DNA of 64,000 nucleotides from Leisingera sp. NJS204 (GTDB lineage: Bacteria; Pseudomonadota; Alphaproteobacteria; Rhodobacterales; Rhodobacteraceae): contig NZ_CP035417.1 in NCBI RefSeq assembly GCF_004123675.1, positions 2,843,501-2,907,500 of the forward strand, written 5' to 3'. The translations under genes and the position numbers were made by a program. This document shows positions 26,232 to 35,921 of this stretch, piece after piece (positions within the stretch are counted from its first letter, which is position 1; the number at the start of each line of letters is the position of its first letter). The notes below the pieces were generated by a model. That model ran no database searches and was not told the DNA's origin. It saw only the letters and a list, made by a program, of their open reading frames with translations.

Positions 26232-26984
26232 ATGATAGAGCTTAGCCTGATCGGCATCGGCACCGGCAACCCGCAGCACATGACGCTGCAGGCGATCGAC
26301 GCGCTGAATGCGCAGGACCTGATCCTGATCCCCAACAAAGGTGCCGGCAAGGACGATCTGGCCGGCCTGCGGCGCGCTATCTGCAACCGGGCATTCAAGG
26401 GCGATGGCCCGAAGATTGTCGAATTCGCCCTGCCGGTCCGCGACGAGGCCACCCAAAGCTACCGCCAGCGGGTGGATGACTGGCACGACGCCATTGCCGG
26501 GATCTGGTGGCAGACCATCACCGCCAATCTGCCTGCGGGCGGCAAGGCCGGGTTTCTGGTCTGGGGCGATCCGTCGCTGTATGACAGCACCATGCGGATC
26601 GCCGAGCGGCTGAAGACCCAGGCGGACATCAAACTGACCGTGATCCCCGGCATCACCTCGGTCCAGGCGCTGACCGCGGCGCACGCGATTCCGGTGAATG
26701 AGATCGGCGCCCCCTTCACCATCACCACCGGGCGGCAACTGCGCGAGGCCGGCTGGCCGGACAGCGCTGATACGCTGGTGATCATGCTGGACGGGGAATG
26801 TTCGTTCCAGTCCATTGATGCGCAGGGGGTGGAAATCTTCTGGACCGCCTACGCGGGCATGGAAAACCAGATTTCCGTTGCCGGCCCGCTGGCGGAGGTT
26901 GCGGAGCAGATCATTGAAACCCGCGCCAAGGCACGGGCCGAACATGGCTGGATCATGGACATCTACCTGCTGCGGCAAGGCTAG
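26232..26984 (+). CDS. cobF: precorrin-6A synthase (deacetylating)
   Basis: 250 residues. Methylates C-1 and releases the acetyl group from C-20/C-1. Typical stretches: SLIGIGTGNPQHMTLQAIDA, ILIPNKGAGKDDLAGLRR, FLVWGDPSLYDSTMRI, VIPGITSVQALTAAH and the C-terminal HGWIMDIYLLRQG. The ATG at 26232 gives the usual N-terminus. An in-frame ATG at 26202 overlapping the cobA stop is an alternative that would add ten residues. It is the last gene of the run; an insertion sequence starts 45 bases later. Confidence 0.95.
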   Translation: MIELSLIGIGTGNPQHMTLQAIDALNAQDLILIPNKGAGKDDLAGLRRAICNRAFKGDGPKIVEFALPVRDEATQSYRQRVDDWHDAIAGIWWQTITANLPAGGKAGFLVWGDPSLYDSTMRIAERLKTQADIKLTVIPGITSVQALTAAHAIPVNEIGAPFTITTGRQLREAGWPDSADTLVIMLDGECSFQSIDAQGVEIFWTAYAGMENQISVAGPLAEVAEQIIETRAKARAEHGWIMDIYLLRQG

Positions 26985-27029
26985 TCCGCCTCCGGGGCTG
27001 GCGGCTGGCTTTCTGCTGGGGGAGGCTAG

Positions 27030-27878
27030 TTCATGTTGACAAATGGCGGATCCAGAGGCGGATTGATGTGATGTCGACGAAGCCGAGGAAGCTTTCAGCC
27101 GTTTTGTCGTAGCGGGTCGCGACGCGGCGGGCATTCTTGAGCTTGTTGAAGCATCTCTCCACCAGGTTCCGCAGTCGATACAGTGGGCGATCAACGCCAA
27201 CACGCTTCTTTCGCGACTTCCGCATGGGGATCACTGGTTGAATGGCCCGTTCCCGCATCTCGTCGCGAATGCGGTCAGCATCATAGCCTTTGTCGGCCAG
27301 TAACACGAATGGTTCGGGGAGATTGTCGTCCATGACAAGATCGAACCCGAGATAGTCTGATGTCTGGCCAGGGGTGATGTCCGTTCGCATCGGCAGGCCG
27401 GCGGCATTCACCCGGAGGTGGATCTTGGTCGTGAAGCCACCCTTTGAACGGCCAAAACCCTGTCGCGGGGGCCCCCTTTAGCGCCCGCTGCCTGATGATG
27501 GGCGCGGACCACGGTGCTATCGACCATTTGCAGGGCGTCAGGGACGATCCGGCTTTCGGTCAGCGCCTCGAGGATCTGTTCCCAGAGACCTGCGAGCGTC
27601 CAGCGGCGGAACTGCCGATAGACACTTGACCACTTTCCGAATTCTTCGGGCAAGTCCCGCCATGGTGCCCCTGTCCGAGCAATCCAGAAAACACCATCAA
27701 GAACAAGCCGGTGGTTTGTGGGTTTGCGCCCATTCGGGGCGCGAACAGACAAGATGAACCGCTCAAAGAACGCCCACTCCTCGTCCGACATCAGGTCTCG
27801 TGCCAAGCTGGTCTCCATCGCAGATACCAGCTTGAATCACGATCAGAGAGCGGCGTGAATCCCTTTTGTCAACACAAC
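27030..27878 (-). mobile_element. IS5-family (IS427-like) insertion sequence
   Basis: An 849-bp element. The ends share TGTTGACAAA as inverted repeats (left 27035-27044; right complement 27865-27874). CTAG flanks both sides (27026-27029 and 27879-27882), a YTAR-type 4-bp target duplication as known for this family. It holds a two-frame DDE transposase on the minus strand. It separates cobF from a methylase gene whose 5' half is missing, so it probably took part in the rearrangement. Confidence 0.88.
27031..27818 (-). CDS. IS5-family transposase, two overlapping frames
   Basis: The first frame (27408-27818) encodes the N-terminal part (LMSDEEWAFFERF, FWIARTGAPWRDLPEEFG, and the first DDE Asp in MVDSTVVRAHHQAAGAKGG). 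The second (ending 27031) encodes the C-terminal part (LLADKGYDADRIRDEM with the second Asp, and LRNLVERCFNKLKNARR with the Glu). A run of G in AAAGGGGGC on the minus strand, near 27470, allows a -1 shift that joins AKGG to a frame reading RQGFGRSKGGFTTKIHLR, the standard continuation. The normal programmed-frameshift architecture suggests the element can still be active. Confidence 0.88.
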
Positions 27879-29626
27879 CTAGCTATCAAGGAGGCGAATT
27901 TGATCCTTGGGCTAAGAACTCCCATTGGAAATGCCATCACCCAGTTGGCGTTGAGCGCCTTGCTAAAGCAGGTCGGTTGGCCCTGCCTTCTACTGCTTCA
28001 ATTGCCTATCTCAGATACATGGATGACTTTCCTGTCCAAGCGATCTCAAATGTTTGGATGGATACTCAAACAGGCGTCTTTACTGACGAAAAGACCTATG
28101 TCGTCCAGACCAATCTGAAAGTCATCGAACGCTGCCTCCTGATGACCACCGATCCCGGCGATCTGGAGCTCGATCCCACCTGCGGCTCCGGCACCACCGC
28201 TTTCGTCGCCGAGAAATGAGGGCGGCGCTGGATCACCTGCGACACCTCTCGCGTGGCGATCACACTGGCCAAACAGCGGCTGATGACCGCCTCTTTCGAC
28301 CACTACGCCCTGCGCTATCCACATGAGGGGCTGAAAGGCGGGTTCGATTATCAAACCGTGCCGCATATCACGCTGAAAAGCATCGCCAACAACCCCGACA
28401 TCGACACGATTTATGACGTGGATCATCCCAAGATCACGGTCGCACTCGACGCCCTCAACACCGCGTTGACTGCCTCCCCGCCCAAACCGATCAAGCCCAC
28501 CCAAGGCGTGCGCAAGGGCAAGCCGGCGGACTTTGCCAAGGGCGACTCCCTGCATGAATGGGAGGTCCCCTTCGGTCTGCCTGACGACTGGCCAGACAGC
28601 GCCAAACAACCCTTCGAGGCTTTCCACACTGCGCGCCAAGCCATGCAGCGCCGCATGGACCGGTCCATCGCAGATCATGCCGATCAGGAGACGCTGTATG
28701 ACAAGCCCCGCATCGACAAGAACCGCCTGCGCATCACCGGCCCGTTCAGCGTTGAGGCCGTGCCCGCGCCTACTGTGCTGTCGCTCGACGAAAGCGTGCC
28801 ACCGTAAGAGGCGGATGAAACCGTCGCCCGTTCCGGCGAAACCTCGCGCCAATCGCTCTGGCGCGACGAGCTGCTGAAAACCGGCGTGCGCGGCAAGGGC
28901 AGCGCGATGCTGCGTTTTGCCGAATTCGAGACCCTGCCGGGCCTGAAATACATCCATGCGAGTGGATCATTGGCCGACACCGGCGAACGCGTCGTCGTCA
29001 GCTTCGGCCCCGAGCACGCGAGCCTGGAACAGCGACAGGTGGAACTGGCCCTGACCGAGGCCGAGACCCTGCGTCCGTCGCCGAAATTCATCCTGTTCTG
29101 CGCCTTCACCTTCGACCCCGAAGCAGCCAAGGACATCGACGAAGTGAACTGGCCCGGCGTGACGTTGCTCAAGGCGCAGATGAACACCGATCTGTTGACC
29201 GAGGATTTGAAGAAGAAGCGCGCCTCCAACCAGTCGTTCTGGCTGATGGGCCAGCCGGACGTGGACCTGCGGCGGCGCAAAGACGGGATGTGGGAGGTTG
29301 AGGTCAACGGCTTCGACTATTTTGATCCGAAGGCGGGCGATCTGGTGTCTGGTGGCAAAAACCAGATCGCCATGTGGTCGCTGGACGTGGATTACGACCA
29401 GCGCTCGCTGATGCCGCATCAGGTGTTCTTTCCCATGGCCGACGCCAAGGGCGGCTGGAACCGCCTGTGCAAGACGATCCGCGCGGAGTTGGACGAGGAC
29501 CTGCTGGAGCAGTCCCACGGCACTGTGTCACTGCCGTTCGAGGCCGGAGACAACAAGCGGATCGCGGTGAAGATCGTCGATGATCGCGGGATCGAGTCCC
29601 TCAAGATCATGCCGCTGGAGGGGTAA
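27879..29626 (+). pseudogene. type III restriction-modification methylase (mod), truncated remnant
   Basis: One frame, interrupted by TGA at 28217-28219 and TAA at 28805-28807, keeps recognisable Mod sequence throughout: GEFDPWAKNSHWK, IAYLRYMDDFPV, the SAM-binding DPTCGSGTTAFVAEK, then [20 protein letters not shown] just after the first stop (a likely TGG to TGA change). The region carrying the catalytic DPPY-type motif, which precedes the SAM motif in this class, is missing; the insertion sequence lies at the break. Two nonsense codons and the missing active site mean no function. Res follows five bases later. Confidence 0.9.
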
Positions 29627-29630
29627 GCCC

Positions 29631-32411
29631 ATGTCCCTCATCATCAACACACCCCTCGTCTGCCCCGCCCAACATTGGGTCGAAGCCAAGGGCGGCAAGC
29701 TGGAGATCAAGACCGAGCGACGTCCGGCAAGCTACGAGGTCTTCGACGCCCGCAACAACACCAAGCGGACCGAGGTGCTGGATCTGGTGAACACCATCCA
29801 CACCCGCGTCGACGCCTGGCGCGAGGCGGGCTGGCCCGGCGTGACCATCGTCACCCGCAAACTGCTAGAGCACTGGCATGACCGCGATGCGCGGCAGTAC
29901 CCGTTCTATTTTTGCCAGCTGGAGGCCATCGAGACACTTATCTGGTGGGTCGAAGGGGCCGAAGCGTTCAAGCAGGATATAGCGATCCCCGGCGATGGCG
30001 GGACGTGGGAACGCCTGTGCAACAAGATGGCCACGGGCGCGGGCAAGACTACGGTGATGGCGATGATCATCACCTGGCAGGTGCTGAACGCGCTGACCTA
30101 TCCGAAGCGGAACAAGGATTTCAGCCGCGCCGTATTCATCGTGGCTCCCGGGCTGACCGTGAAAGAACGGTTGCAGGTGCTGCTGCCAAGCGAGGGCAGC
30201 TACTACGATGAGTTCAATCTGTGCCCGTCCGAGGCGCTGCGGGCGAGGTTGAACCAGGCCGAAGTGCTGATCGACAACTGGCATTCACTGATGCCGCTGA
30301 AGGAAGCAGATCGCTCGGTCGTCAAGAAGGGCCTCGAGTCCGACGAGGCATACACGCGGCGGGTGCTGGGCAAGCTGGCCACTCACAAGGACATCATCGT
30401 CATCAATGACGAGGCGCACCACGCCTATCGCAAGCCGCCCGAGGTGAAGATCAGCAAGAAGCAGGCCGCCGAACAGGGCATCGACCTGGACGAGGCGACC
30501 CGCTGGATCGAAGGGTTGGACCGTATCCACAAGACCCGCCGGATCCAGCGCTGCTTCGATCTTTCGGCCACGCCCTTCGCGCCCACCGGAAAGAAAAGCA
30601 CCGACACGGCGCTGTTTGACTGGATCATCTCGGACTTTGGCCTGAATGACGCCATCGAGGCCGGGCTTGTGAAGACGCCGCGCGTGGTGGTGCGCGACGA
30701 TGCCCTGCCGGACGCCAAGACGCTGCGGTCAAAACTCTACCATATCTACCGTGATCCCTCGGTGTCCGAGGATCTCAACCGGGCGAAGGCAGAGCCGCAC
30801 GAGGCCCTGCCGAAGCTGGTGCAGGACGCCTACACGCTCCTCGGTGCCGACTGGCGGGAGACGCGAGCCCAGTGGCGGGATGTCGGGCATCACTCGCCTC
30901 CGGTCATGCTGACGGTGTGCAACCGTACGGAAACGGCTGCCCGCATCGAGAATTATTTCAACAAGGGTGACGCCCACTGGCCGGAACTGCACGCCATCGC
31001 TCGAACACTGCGGGTGGATTCAAAAGTCCTCGACAAGGCCAAGATTGGCGAGACAGCGACGTCAGACAAGGATTACGAAGCGCGGCTGAAGGAAATCATC
31101 GAAGCCGCCGACATTCCCGAAACCCGGAAGCAGCGCTTCCCCTGAAAAAAGAAGAGCTTCTGCGCGAGATCGTCGACAATGTCGGCAAGCGCGGAGCCGC
31201 TGGGCAGGATCTGCAAAACGTTATCTCAGTCGCAATGCTCTCAGAGGGATGGGATGCCAAGAATGTGACCCATATCATGGGCTTGCGTGCATTCACGTCG
31301 CAATTGCTGTGCGAGCAGGTCGTTGGGCGAGGCCTGCGCCGGGTTTCGTACGATACCGACGAAAACGGCCTGTTCCTGCCCGAGTACGTTAACGTGTTCG
31401 GCGTGCCGCTTTCCATCTCGGAGACTGGAGAAGGCGGTGATGCGCCCCCGCCGCCAAGGCCGACGACGCAAATCGAGGTTATCCCGGAACGGGCGCACCT
31501 CGAGATCAAATGGCCAAACGTCTTGCGTGTGGAAACCGTCGTGAAACCGCAACTGACCGTTGCCTGGGACAAGGTGCCACCTCTGCTGCTTGACCCCGCC
31601 AGCACACCGATCAGTGCGGAATTGGCTCCTGCGCTCGGCGGCGCGACGGACATGGGCAAGGTCACAGCGATCGATCTGGAAAAGCTGCCGGATGGTTTCC
31701 GGTTGCAGCGCCTTGTCTTTCAGGCCGCCCGGAAGGCGTTTGCCGAACTGAGCCACGGTTTCTCTGGGACACCCGAATACTTGGCTGCGCAGTTGGTCAG
31801 GATCGTCGAGACATTTTTGCAATCCGACCGCCTCGAAATCCCATCCCTGTTTCACTCCGACCCGCTCCGTCGGCGGATCCTCATCGCACTGAACATCGAT
31901 CTTGTGGTCCAAAATGTCCTGAGCAACGTGGCAGAGCAGAACACGGAGCGCCTGACACCTGTCTTCGACGAGGAAAACCCGATCGGTGCAACCGGTCAGA
32001 TGCGAACCTGGTACACGACCAAGCCATGCTTCCCCTCAAACAAGTCTCACAGTCGGGGATTCGTCCTGGGAGGGCCATGCAGCCAATGTCTTTGAGACCC
32101 GGGATGACGTGGAAGCCTATGCCAAGAACGACCATCTCGGCTTCCAAGTCTATTACATGTGGGCAGGCTCTCGGCGGCGATACGTCCCGGACTTTCTCGT
32201 TCGTCTCGCGGGCGGCAAGCTCCTGGCCCTCGAGATCAAAGGAACGGACACCCCGCAGAACAAGGTCAAACGCGAGGCACTGAACGAATGGGTCAAAGCG
32301 ATCAACGCGGCCGGAGGCTTCGGACGCTGGGATTGGGATGTGGCGTTCAAGCCGGGCGAGGTTCAGGACATCATCACGAGGCACGCTTCCGTTGCTGAGC
32401 CGGCCGAGTAG
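29631..32411 (+). pseudogene. type III restriction endonuclease (res), two frameshifts
   Basis: Res is a helicase-like translocase with a C-terminal nuclease. Visible: Walker A MATGAGKTTVMAM near residue 138, DEAH-type VINDEAHHAYR, motif VI QVVGRGLRR, and a nuclease PD...EIK (VPDFLVRLAGGKLLALEIKG). The frame breaks at about 31140 (TTCCCCTGA; the -1 frame continues LKKEELLREIVDNVG) and again between 32050 and 32075, where the +1 frame resumes with GDSSWEGHAANVFETRDD. All domains remain recognisable, so decay is recent. With its methylase also lost, the system is dead. Confidence 0.9.
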
Positions 32412-32459
32412 AGCAGAGAGGCGTTTCTGGGACACCTGATCGGGCCAAGCGCATCCTGA

Positions 32460-32849
32460 CTATACCGGCCGCTCGGATTCTTTGTTATCGCCAATCACCG
32501 CCAGCAGGGCTTCGTCCAGCTTCGGATCATCCCATGCTACGGAAATCGCCAGCCAGCGATCGAGGTGGTCACGAAACTGCGGATCGTCCCGGTTCATATG
32601 GAATGTGTAGAGCCGGTTAGTGATTTGCCGCATCACGTCGCGCATCGCGCCATCGTCCATGTGGCTGACATCGGTCCACGCTATCCGGCGGCCGTCTGCG
32701 TCGGTCACAAAGACATCGGAAAAGTCGCCAGTGTGAGTGACCGGAACGATCCCGGCATGAAGATCCTCAATGCCGGTGTTGCGCGCACAGATCATCGCCA
32801 TCAACTTGGCCAGCCTGGCAGCGATGCGTTCCTCATCCGCTTTCTTCAT
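32460..32849 (-). CDS. hypothetical protein paired with DUF6429
   Basis: 129 residues, intact, cytoplasmic, acidic C-terminus. No domain of known function. Notable stretches are TGIEDLHAGIVPVTHTGDFS and DVMRQITNRLYTFHMNRDD; I recall similar DLHAG...TGDYSDV proteins in accessory regions but cannot name a family. Its ATG overlaps the stop of the upstream DUF6429 gene by four bases, so the two are translated together. Both oppose the dead res gene. Confidence 0.7.
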   Translation of the reverse strand: MKKADEERIAARLAKLMAMICARNTGIEDLHAGIVPVTHTGDFSDVFVTDADGRRIAWTDVSHMDDGAMRDVMRQITNRLYTFHMNRDDPQFRDHLDRWLAISVAWDDPKLDEALLAVIGDNKESERPV

Positions 32850-33109
32850 GGATCGGTGCCTTGCGCGCCATCGTGCCGCTTCGCAAACTCCGCCAGCAGG
32901 ACTGCCTCGGCGCGTGCAAGCCCGTCCTCGGTCAACATCAGGGACTTTGCCTTGCCGACAGGATCAGCGATCAACCCTTTGGCATGAAGCCGGTCAGTGA
33001 TGGCCCAGTCGAGGCCTTTCCAGACGCGATTTCCATCATGAAGTGACAGGCTGAGGATCGCCAGCGCGACGTCGTCAAGCTTCTCAGTATTGAGGTCCAG
33101 TTCCGCCAT
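32846..33109 (-). CDS. DUF6429-like small protein
   Basis: 87 residues from ATG 33109 (MAELDLNTEKLDD). The pattern LSLHDGNRVWKGLDWAITDRLHAKGLIADPVGKAKSL-type (read in pieces: LHDGNRVWKGLDW; GLIADPVGKAKS) matches what I know as DUF6429, a winged-helix-sized protein common in accessory regions. A start at 33163 would add 18 residues and is less likely. It is coupled to the next gene by a four-base overlap. Function is unknown. Confidence 0.7.
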   Translation of the reverse strand: MAELDLNTEKLDDVALAILSLSLHDGNRVWKGLDWAITDRLHAKGLIADPVGKAKSLMLTEDGLARAEAVLLAEFAKRHDGAQGTDP

Positions 33110-33460
33110 TTTTGCCCCCTCCCAGAGCAGCATGGCGGCTGGGTGGAAATTTCTCAATGGCACAAAGGGCTTGCAAGCGTCGAATGAGGAATGAGAAAGT
33201 TCGATTTCGGTCCGTTTAAAGAGCCGCGACCGACGTCGAAGCGTTCAGGTTGACCGAGACCCCATCCCAACAACTTCAATAGGTTACAGGCTTTGCACCA
33301 AATCCGCGCAGTCGAGAGGTCCAGAGAATATCGGCCCGGAGAGAACACCTTTGGGCATGCTGGCCCAGGTGCCGGTTTACAGCCCCTCCCGCATAACCCT
33401 TTAATATAACGGAAAAATCTGGCCGCAGCCGGATCTGGAGAAACGTTTCTCTAGGGCAAG
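33110..33460. other. intergenic stretch at the island border
   Basis: About 350 bases without a convincing gene. A 64-codon minus frame (33154-33348) containing IWCKACNLLKLLGWGLGQ could be a gene fragment but has no start signal or recognised family. An AT-richer patch (AACCCTTTAATATAACGG, near 33398) occurs just before the tRNA. No direct repeat of the tRNA 3' end was found here. Confidence 0.4.
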
Positions 33461-33550
33461 TGGCGGGGAGACAGGGATTCGAACCCTGGGAACGCTCTCA
33501 CGTTCAACGGTTTTCAAGACCGCCGCATTCGACCACTCTGCCACCTCCCC
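33461..33550 (-). tRNA. tRNA-Ser(UGA)
   Basis: A 90-nt class II tRNA on the minus strand. The acceptor stem is GGGGAGG with TCTCCCC, discriminator G and encoded CCA. The anticodon loop CTTGAAA gives UGA. There is a long variable arm and the T-loop TTCGAAT. Its 3' end faces the decayed restriction island, the usual arrangement when a tRNA gene serves as an integration site. Confidence 0.96.
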
Positions 33551-33790
33551 GGTCCGTTCAGCGGTTTAGGACGCAAAACCGGATGAGGCAAGGGGAAATC
33601 CACAGCGCAAGGGAAATCTCAGCCCAGCCCCGGCCGCGCGGATTCATGCCGTCCTTGCGGGTTTCCCTTGTGCCGCGGCCCGTCAGGGTTTTCATGGCCG
33701 TATGCGCAGGCTATCATGCCGCCAAATCAAGAAGACCGGGCATTCCGGCGGGGGCGCAAAAGCGCCGCGGGCACAGGCAAGGATGAGAGC

Positions 33791-34723
33791 ATGAAAGACA
33801 CCATGTCGACAGCAAAGACGGCCCCGCGGATTGCCGCGGCGGTCTTGGGCCTGCTGTTGATGGCAGGCTGTGAAGACGGTTCGAAACTGGCCTTTTTGCA
33901 GCCCAAAGCCAAAGCCGGGGGGGAGGTTCAGGCCTCCAGCAGCACCAAGCTGGTCGAGCGCGACGTGGAAGCCCCTGATGTGTTCCAAGTGACCGAAGCG
34001 GGGCTGTGGGACGGGCGCCCGTCGATCGGCGGGGTCTGGGTCGCGCATCCCGACACCAAGGACCCGGAGCGGGTGATCATCCGCAACAATGCCAATGGCC
34101 AGTTTGTGATCGGCGCCCTGTTCCGGCGCGAACGGGAAATACCGGGTCCGCGGCTGCAAGTGTCCTCCGACGCGGCCGCCGCGCTGGGAATGCTGGCAGG
34201 CGCCCCGGCTGAGCTGAACGTCACCGCCCTGCGGCGCGAAGAAGTCAGCAACGAGCCCCCGGTTGAGGATCAGACAGCTGAGCTGCCTGCAGCAGAGGCA
34301 GACGCCGAGGCGGATCCTGCCGCGGTACTGGCCGCAGCCGCCGGACAGGAAATCTCTGAAACACCGCTGGATCCGATTGCAGGCGCCGCCGCCGCGATTG
34401 AAGCCTCTGCCCCGGCCGTTCCGGCGCAAACAGCGCCCGCACAGGCAAAGCCTGCTGCCGCGCCGGCAGCCAGCGCGCAAAAATCCGCCCTGGACAAACC
34501 CTACATCCAGATCGGCATCTTCAGCGTTGAAGCCAATGCCAAACGGACGGCCAACATGATGCGCAGCGCCGGCATGGTGCCAGTGGTGCGCGAGCAAGCC
34601 TCCAGCGGCAAAGCGTTCTGGCGGGTTCTGGTTGGCCCGGCGCAGAACAAGACTGAACGCAGCCAGCTGTTGAAAAGCGTAAAGGAAACCGGATTTGCGG
34701 ATGCCTATGCTGTCACCAATTGA
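33791..34723 (+). CDS. SPOR-domain lipoprotein
   Basis: 310 residues. A lipobox (LLLMAGC) ends the signal sequence at about residue 27, so it is membrane-anchored in the periplasm. A conserved region follows (GLWDGRPSIGGVWVAHPD, then RVIIRNNANGQFVIGALF), resembling the RlpA barrel region but not clearly catalytic. Then comes an Ala/Pro/Glu-rich linker (residues 155-235) and a C-terminal SPOR domain (YIQIGIFSVEANAKRTANMM to the end) that binds denuded septal peptidoglycan. AAGGA precedes the ATG at 33791. It overlaps the D,D-carboxypeptidase gene, which suits a shared cell-wall role. Confidence 0.88.
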   Translation: MKDTMSTAKTAPRIAAAVLGLLLMAGCEDGSKLAFLQPKAKAGGEVQASSSTKLVERDVEAPDVFQVTEAGLWDGRPSIGGVWVAHPDTKDPERVIIRNNANGQFVIGALFRREREIPGPRLQVSSDAAAALGMLAGAPAELNVTALRREEVSNEPPVEDQTAELPAAEADAEADPAAVLAAAAGQEISETPLDPIAGAAAAIEASAPAVPAQTAPAQAKPAAAPAASAQKSALDKPYIQIGIFSVEANAKRTANMMRSAGMVPVVREQASSGKAFWRVLVGPAQNKTERSQLLKSVKETGFADAYAVTN

Positions 34724-35921
34724 TCCCGGCGCCAAGCGCCTGGGGCGCACTCTGATCTCTTCGCTGCAGCTGGCTTTGGCCACGGGACTGGCGGTCAGCC
34801 TGCCGGCGTTGCCGGCCGCCGCCTTTGATACCAAAGCGCGCGCCGCCTATGTTCTGGACGCAGGCACCGACACGGTGCTTCTGTCCAAGAACGCCGATGT
34901 GCCGCTGCCGCCTGCCTCGATGTCCAAGCTGATGACGCTGTATGTGGCGTTTGAGGCCCTGCGCGACGGGCGGCTGACGCTGGACGAGACGCTGCCGGTC
35001 AGCGAGCACGCGATGAGCTACAAAGGCTCCACCATGTTCCTGGACACCCAGGACCGGGTGCGGGTTGAGGACCTGTTGCGCGGCATCATCGTGCTGTCCG
35101 GCAATGACGCCTGTGTGGTGATCGCCGAGGCGTTGAGCCCGGACGGAACCGAGGCCGGCTTTGCCCGCTATATGACCAAGCGCGGCCAGGATCTGGGCAT
35201 GACCGCCTCGACCTTTGCCAACTCCAACGGCTGGCCTGCTGCCGGGCACCGGATGTCGGTGCATGATCTGGCAATTCTGGCCGAGCGGATGATAGAGGAC
35301 TTCCCGGAATATTACCCGCTGTTTGCCGAAACCAAGTTCGAATTCGATGGCCGTGCGCCGTCCAACATCCGCAACCGCAATCCGCTGCTGAAGCTGGGCA
35401 TCGGCGCGGACGGGCTGAAGACAGGCCATACCGAAGAAGCAGGCTATGGCCTGGTCGGCTCTGCCCAGCAGGGCGACCGGCGGGTGATCTTTGTGGTCTC
35501 CGGGCTGGACAGCGAGCGCGGGCGCGCAGAGGAGGCCGAGGCCCTGGTTAACTGGTCGTTTCGCCAATTTACCAAAAAAACCGTTGCCCAGGAGGGCGTC
35601 GCCATCGCCGAAGCCGAAATTTGGCGCGGGGCCGAGCAATCGGTAGGGCTGGTGCCGGCCAAGGATCTGGAGATCCTGCTGCCGTCGCTGTCGGCCAAGA
35701 CCATTCAAGGCGAAGTCGTCTATAACGGCCCGATCGAGGCGCCGGTCGCGAAGGGCCAGCGCCTGGCAGAATTGGTTTTGCAGCCCGAGGAGCTGCCGGA
35801 GGTCCGGCTGCCGCTGGTGGCCGAAGCTGACGTGCCCGCCGGCGGTTTTGTAGTCCGTGTGAAAACCGCGGCACAGGTGCTGATCAAGCAGTTTCTGACC
35901 GGTCCCGAGGGGGCGCTGTGA
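34701..35921 (+). CDS. D-alanyl-D-alanine carboxypeptidase (PBP5/DacA-DacF type)
   Basis: 406 residues. Trims the terminal D-Ala of peptidoglycan stem peptides in the periplasm. The serine-peptidase triad motifs are intact: SMSK (PPASMSKLMTLY), SGN (IVLSGNDACVV) and KTG (DGLKTGHTEEAGYG). A signal peptide ends LPAAAFD, and the C-terminal beta domain ends in an amphipathic stretch (AAQVLIKQFLTGP) for membrane attachment. It overlaps the SPOR gene's end by 23 bases. The start could also be ATG 34707. The GTG of tmk overlaps its stop. Confidence 0.93.
   Translation: MPMLSPIDPGAKRLGRTLISSLQLALATGLAVSLPALPAAAFDTKARAAYVLDAGTDTVLLSKNADVPLPPASMSKLMTLYVAFEALRDGRLTLDETLPVSEHAMSYKGSTMFLDTQDRVRVEDLLRGIIVLSGNDACVVIAEALSPDGTEAGFARYMTKRGQDLGMTASTFANSNGWPAAGHRMSVHDLAILAERMIEDFPEYYPLFAETKFEFDGRAPSNIRNRNPLLKLGIGADGLKTGHTEEAGYGLVGSAQQGDRRVIFVVSGLDSERGRAEEAEALVNWSFRQFTKKTVAQEGVAIAEAEIWRGAEQSVGLVPAKDLEILLPSLSAKTIQGEVVYNGPIEAPVAKGQRLAELVLQPEELPEVRLPLVAEADVPAGGFVVRVKTAAQVLIKQFLTGPEGAL

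Noticed and set aside
28217-28885. Separate intact genes within the methylase region
   Set aside because: The three open segments are in the same frame and read as consecutive parts of one methylase, so they are fragments of one pseudogene.
33154-33348. 64-codon minus frame near tRNA-Ser
   Set aside because: No Shine-Dalgarno, no family recognised, lies in decaying island sequence.
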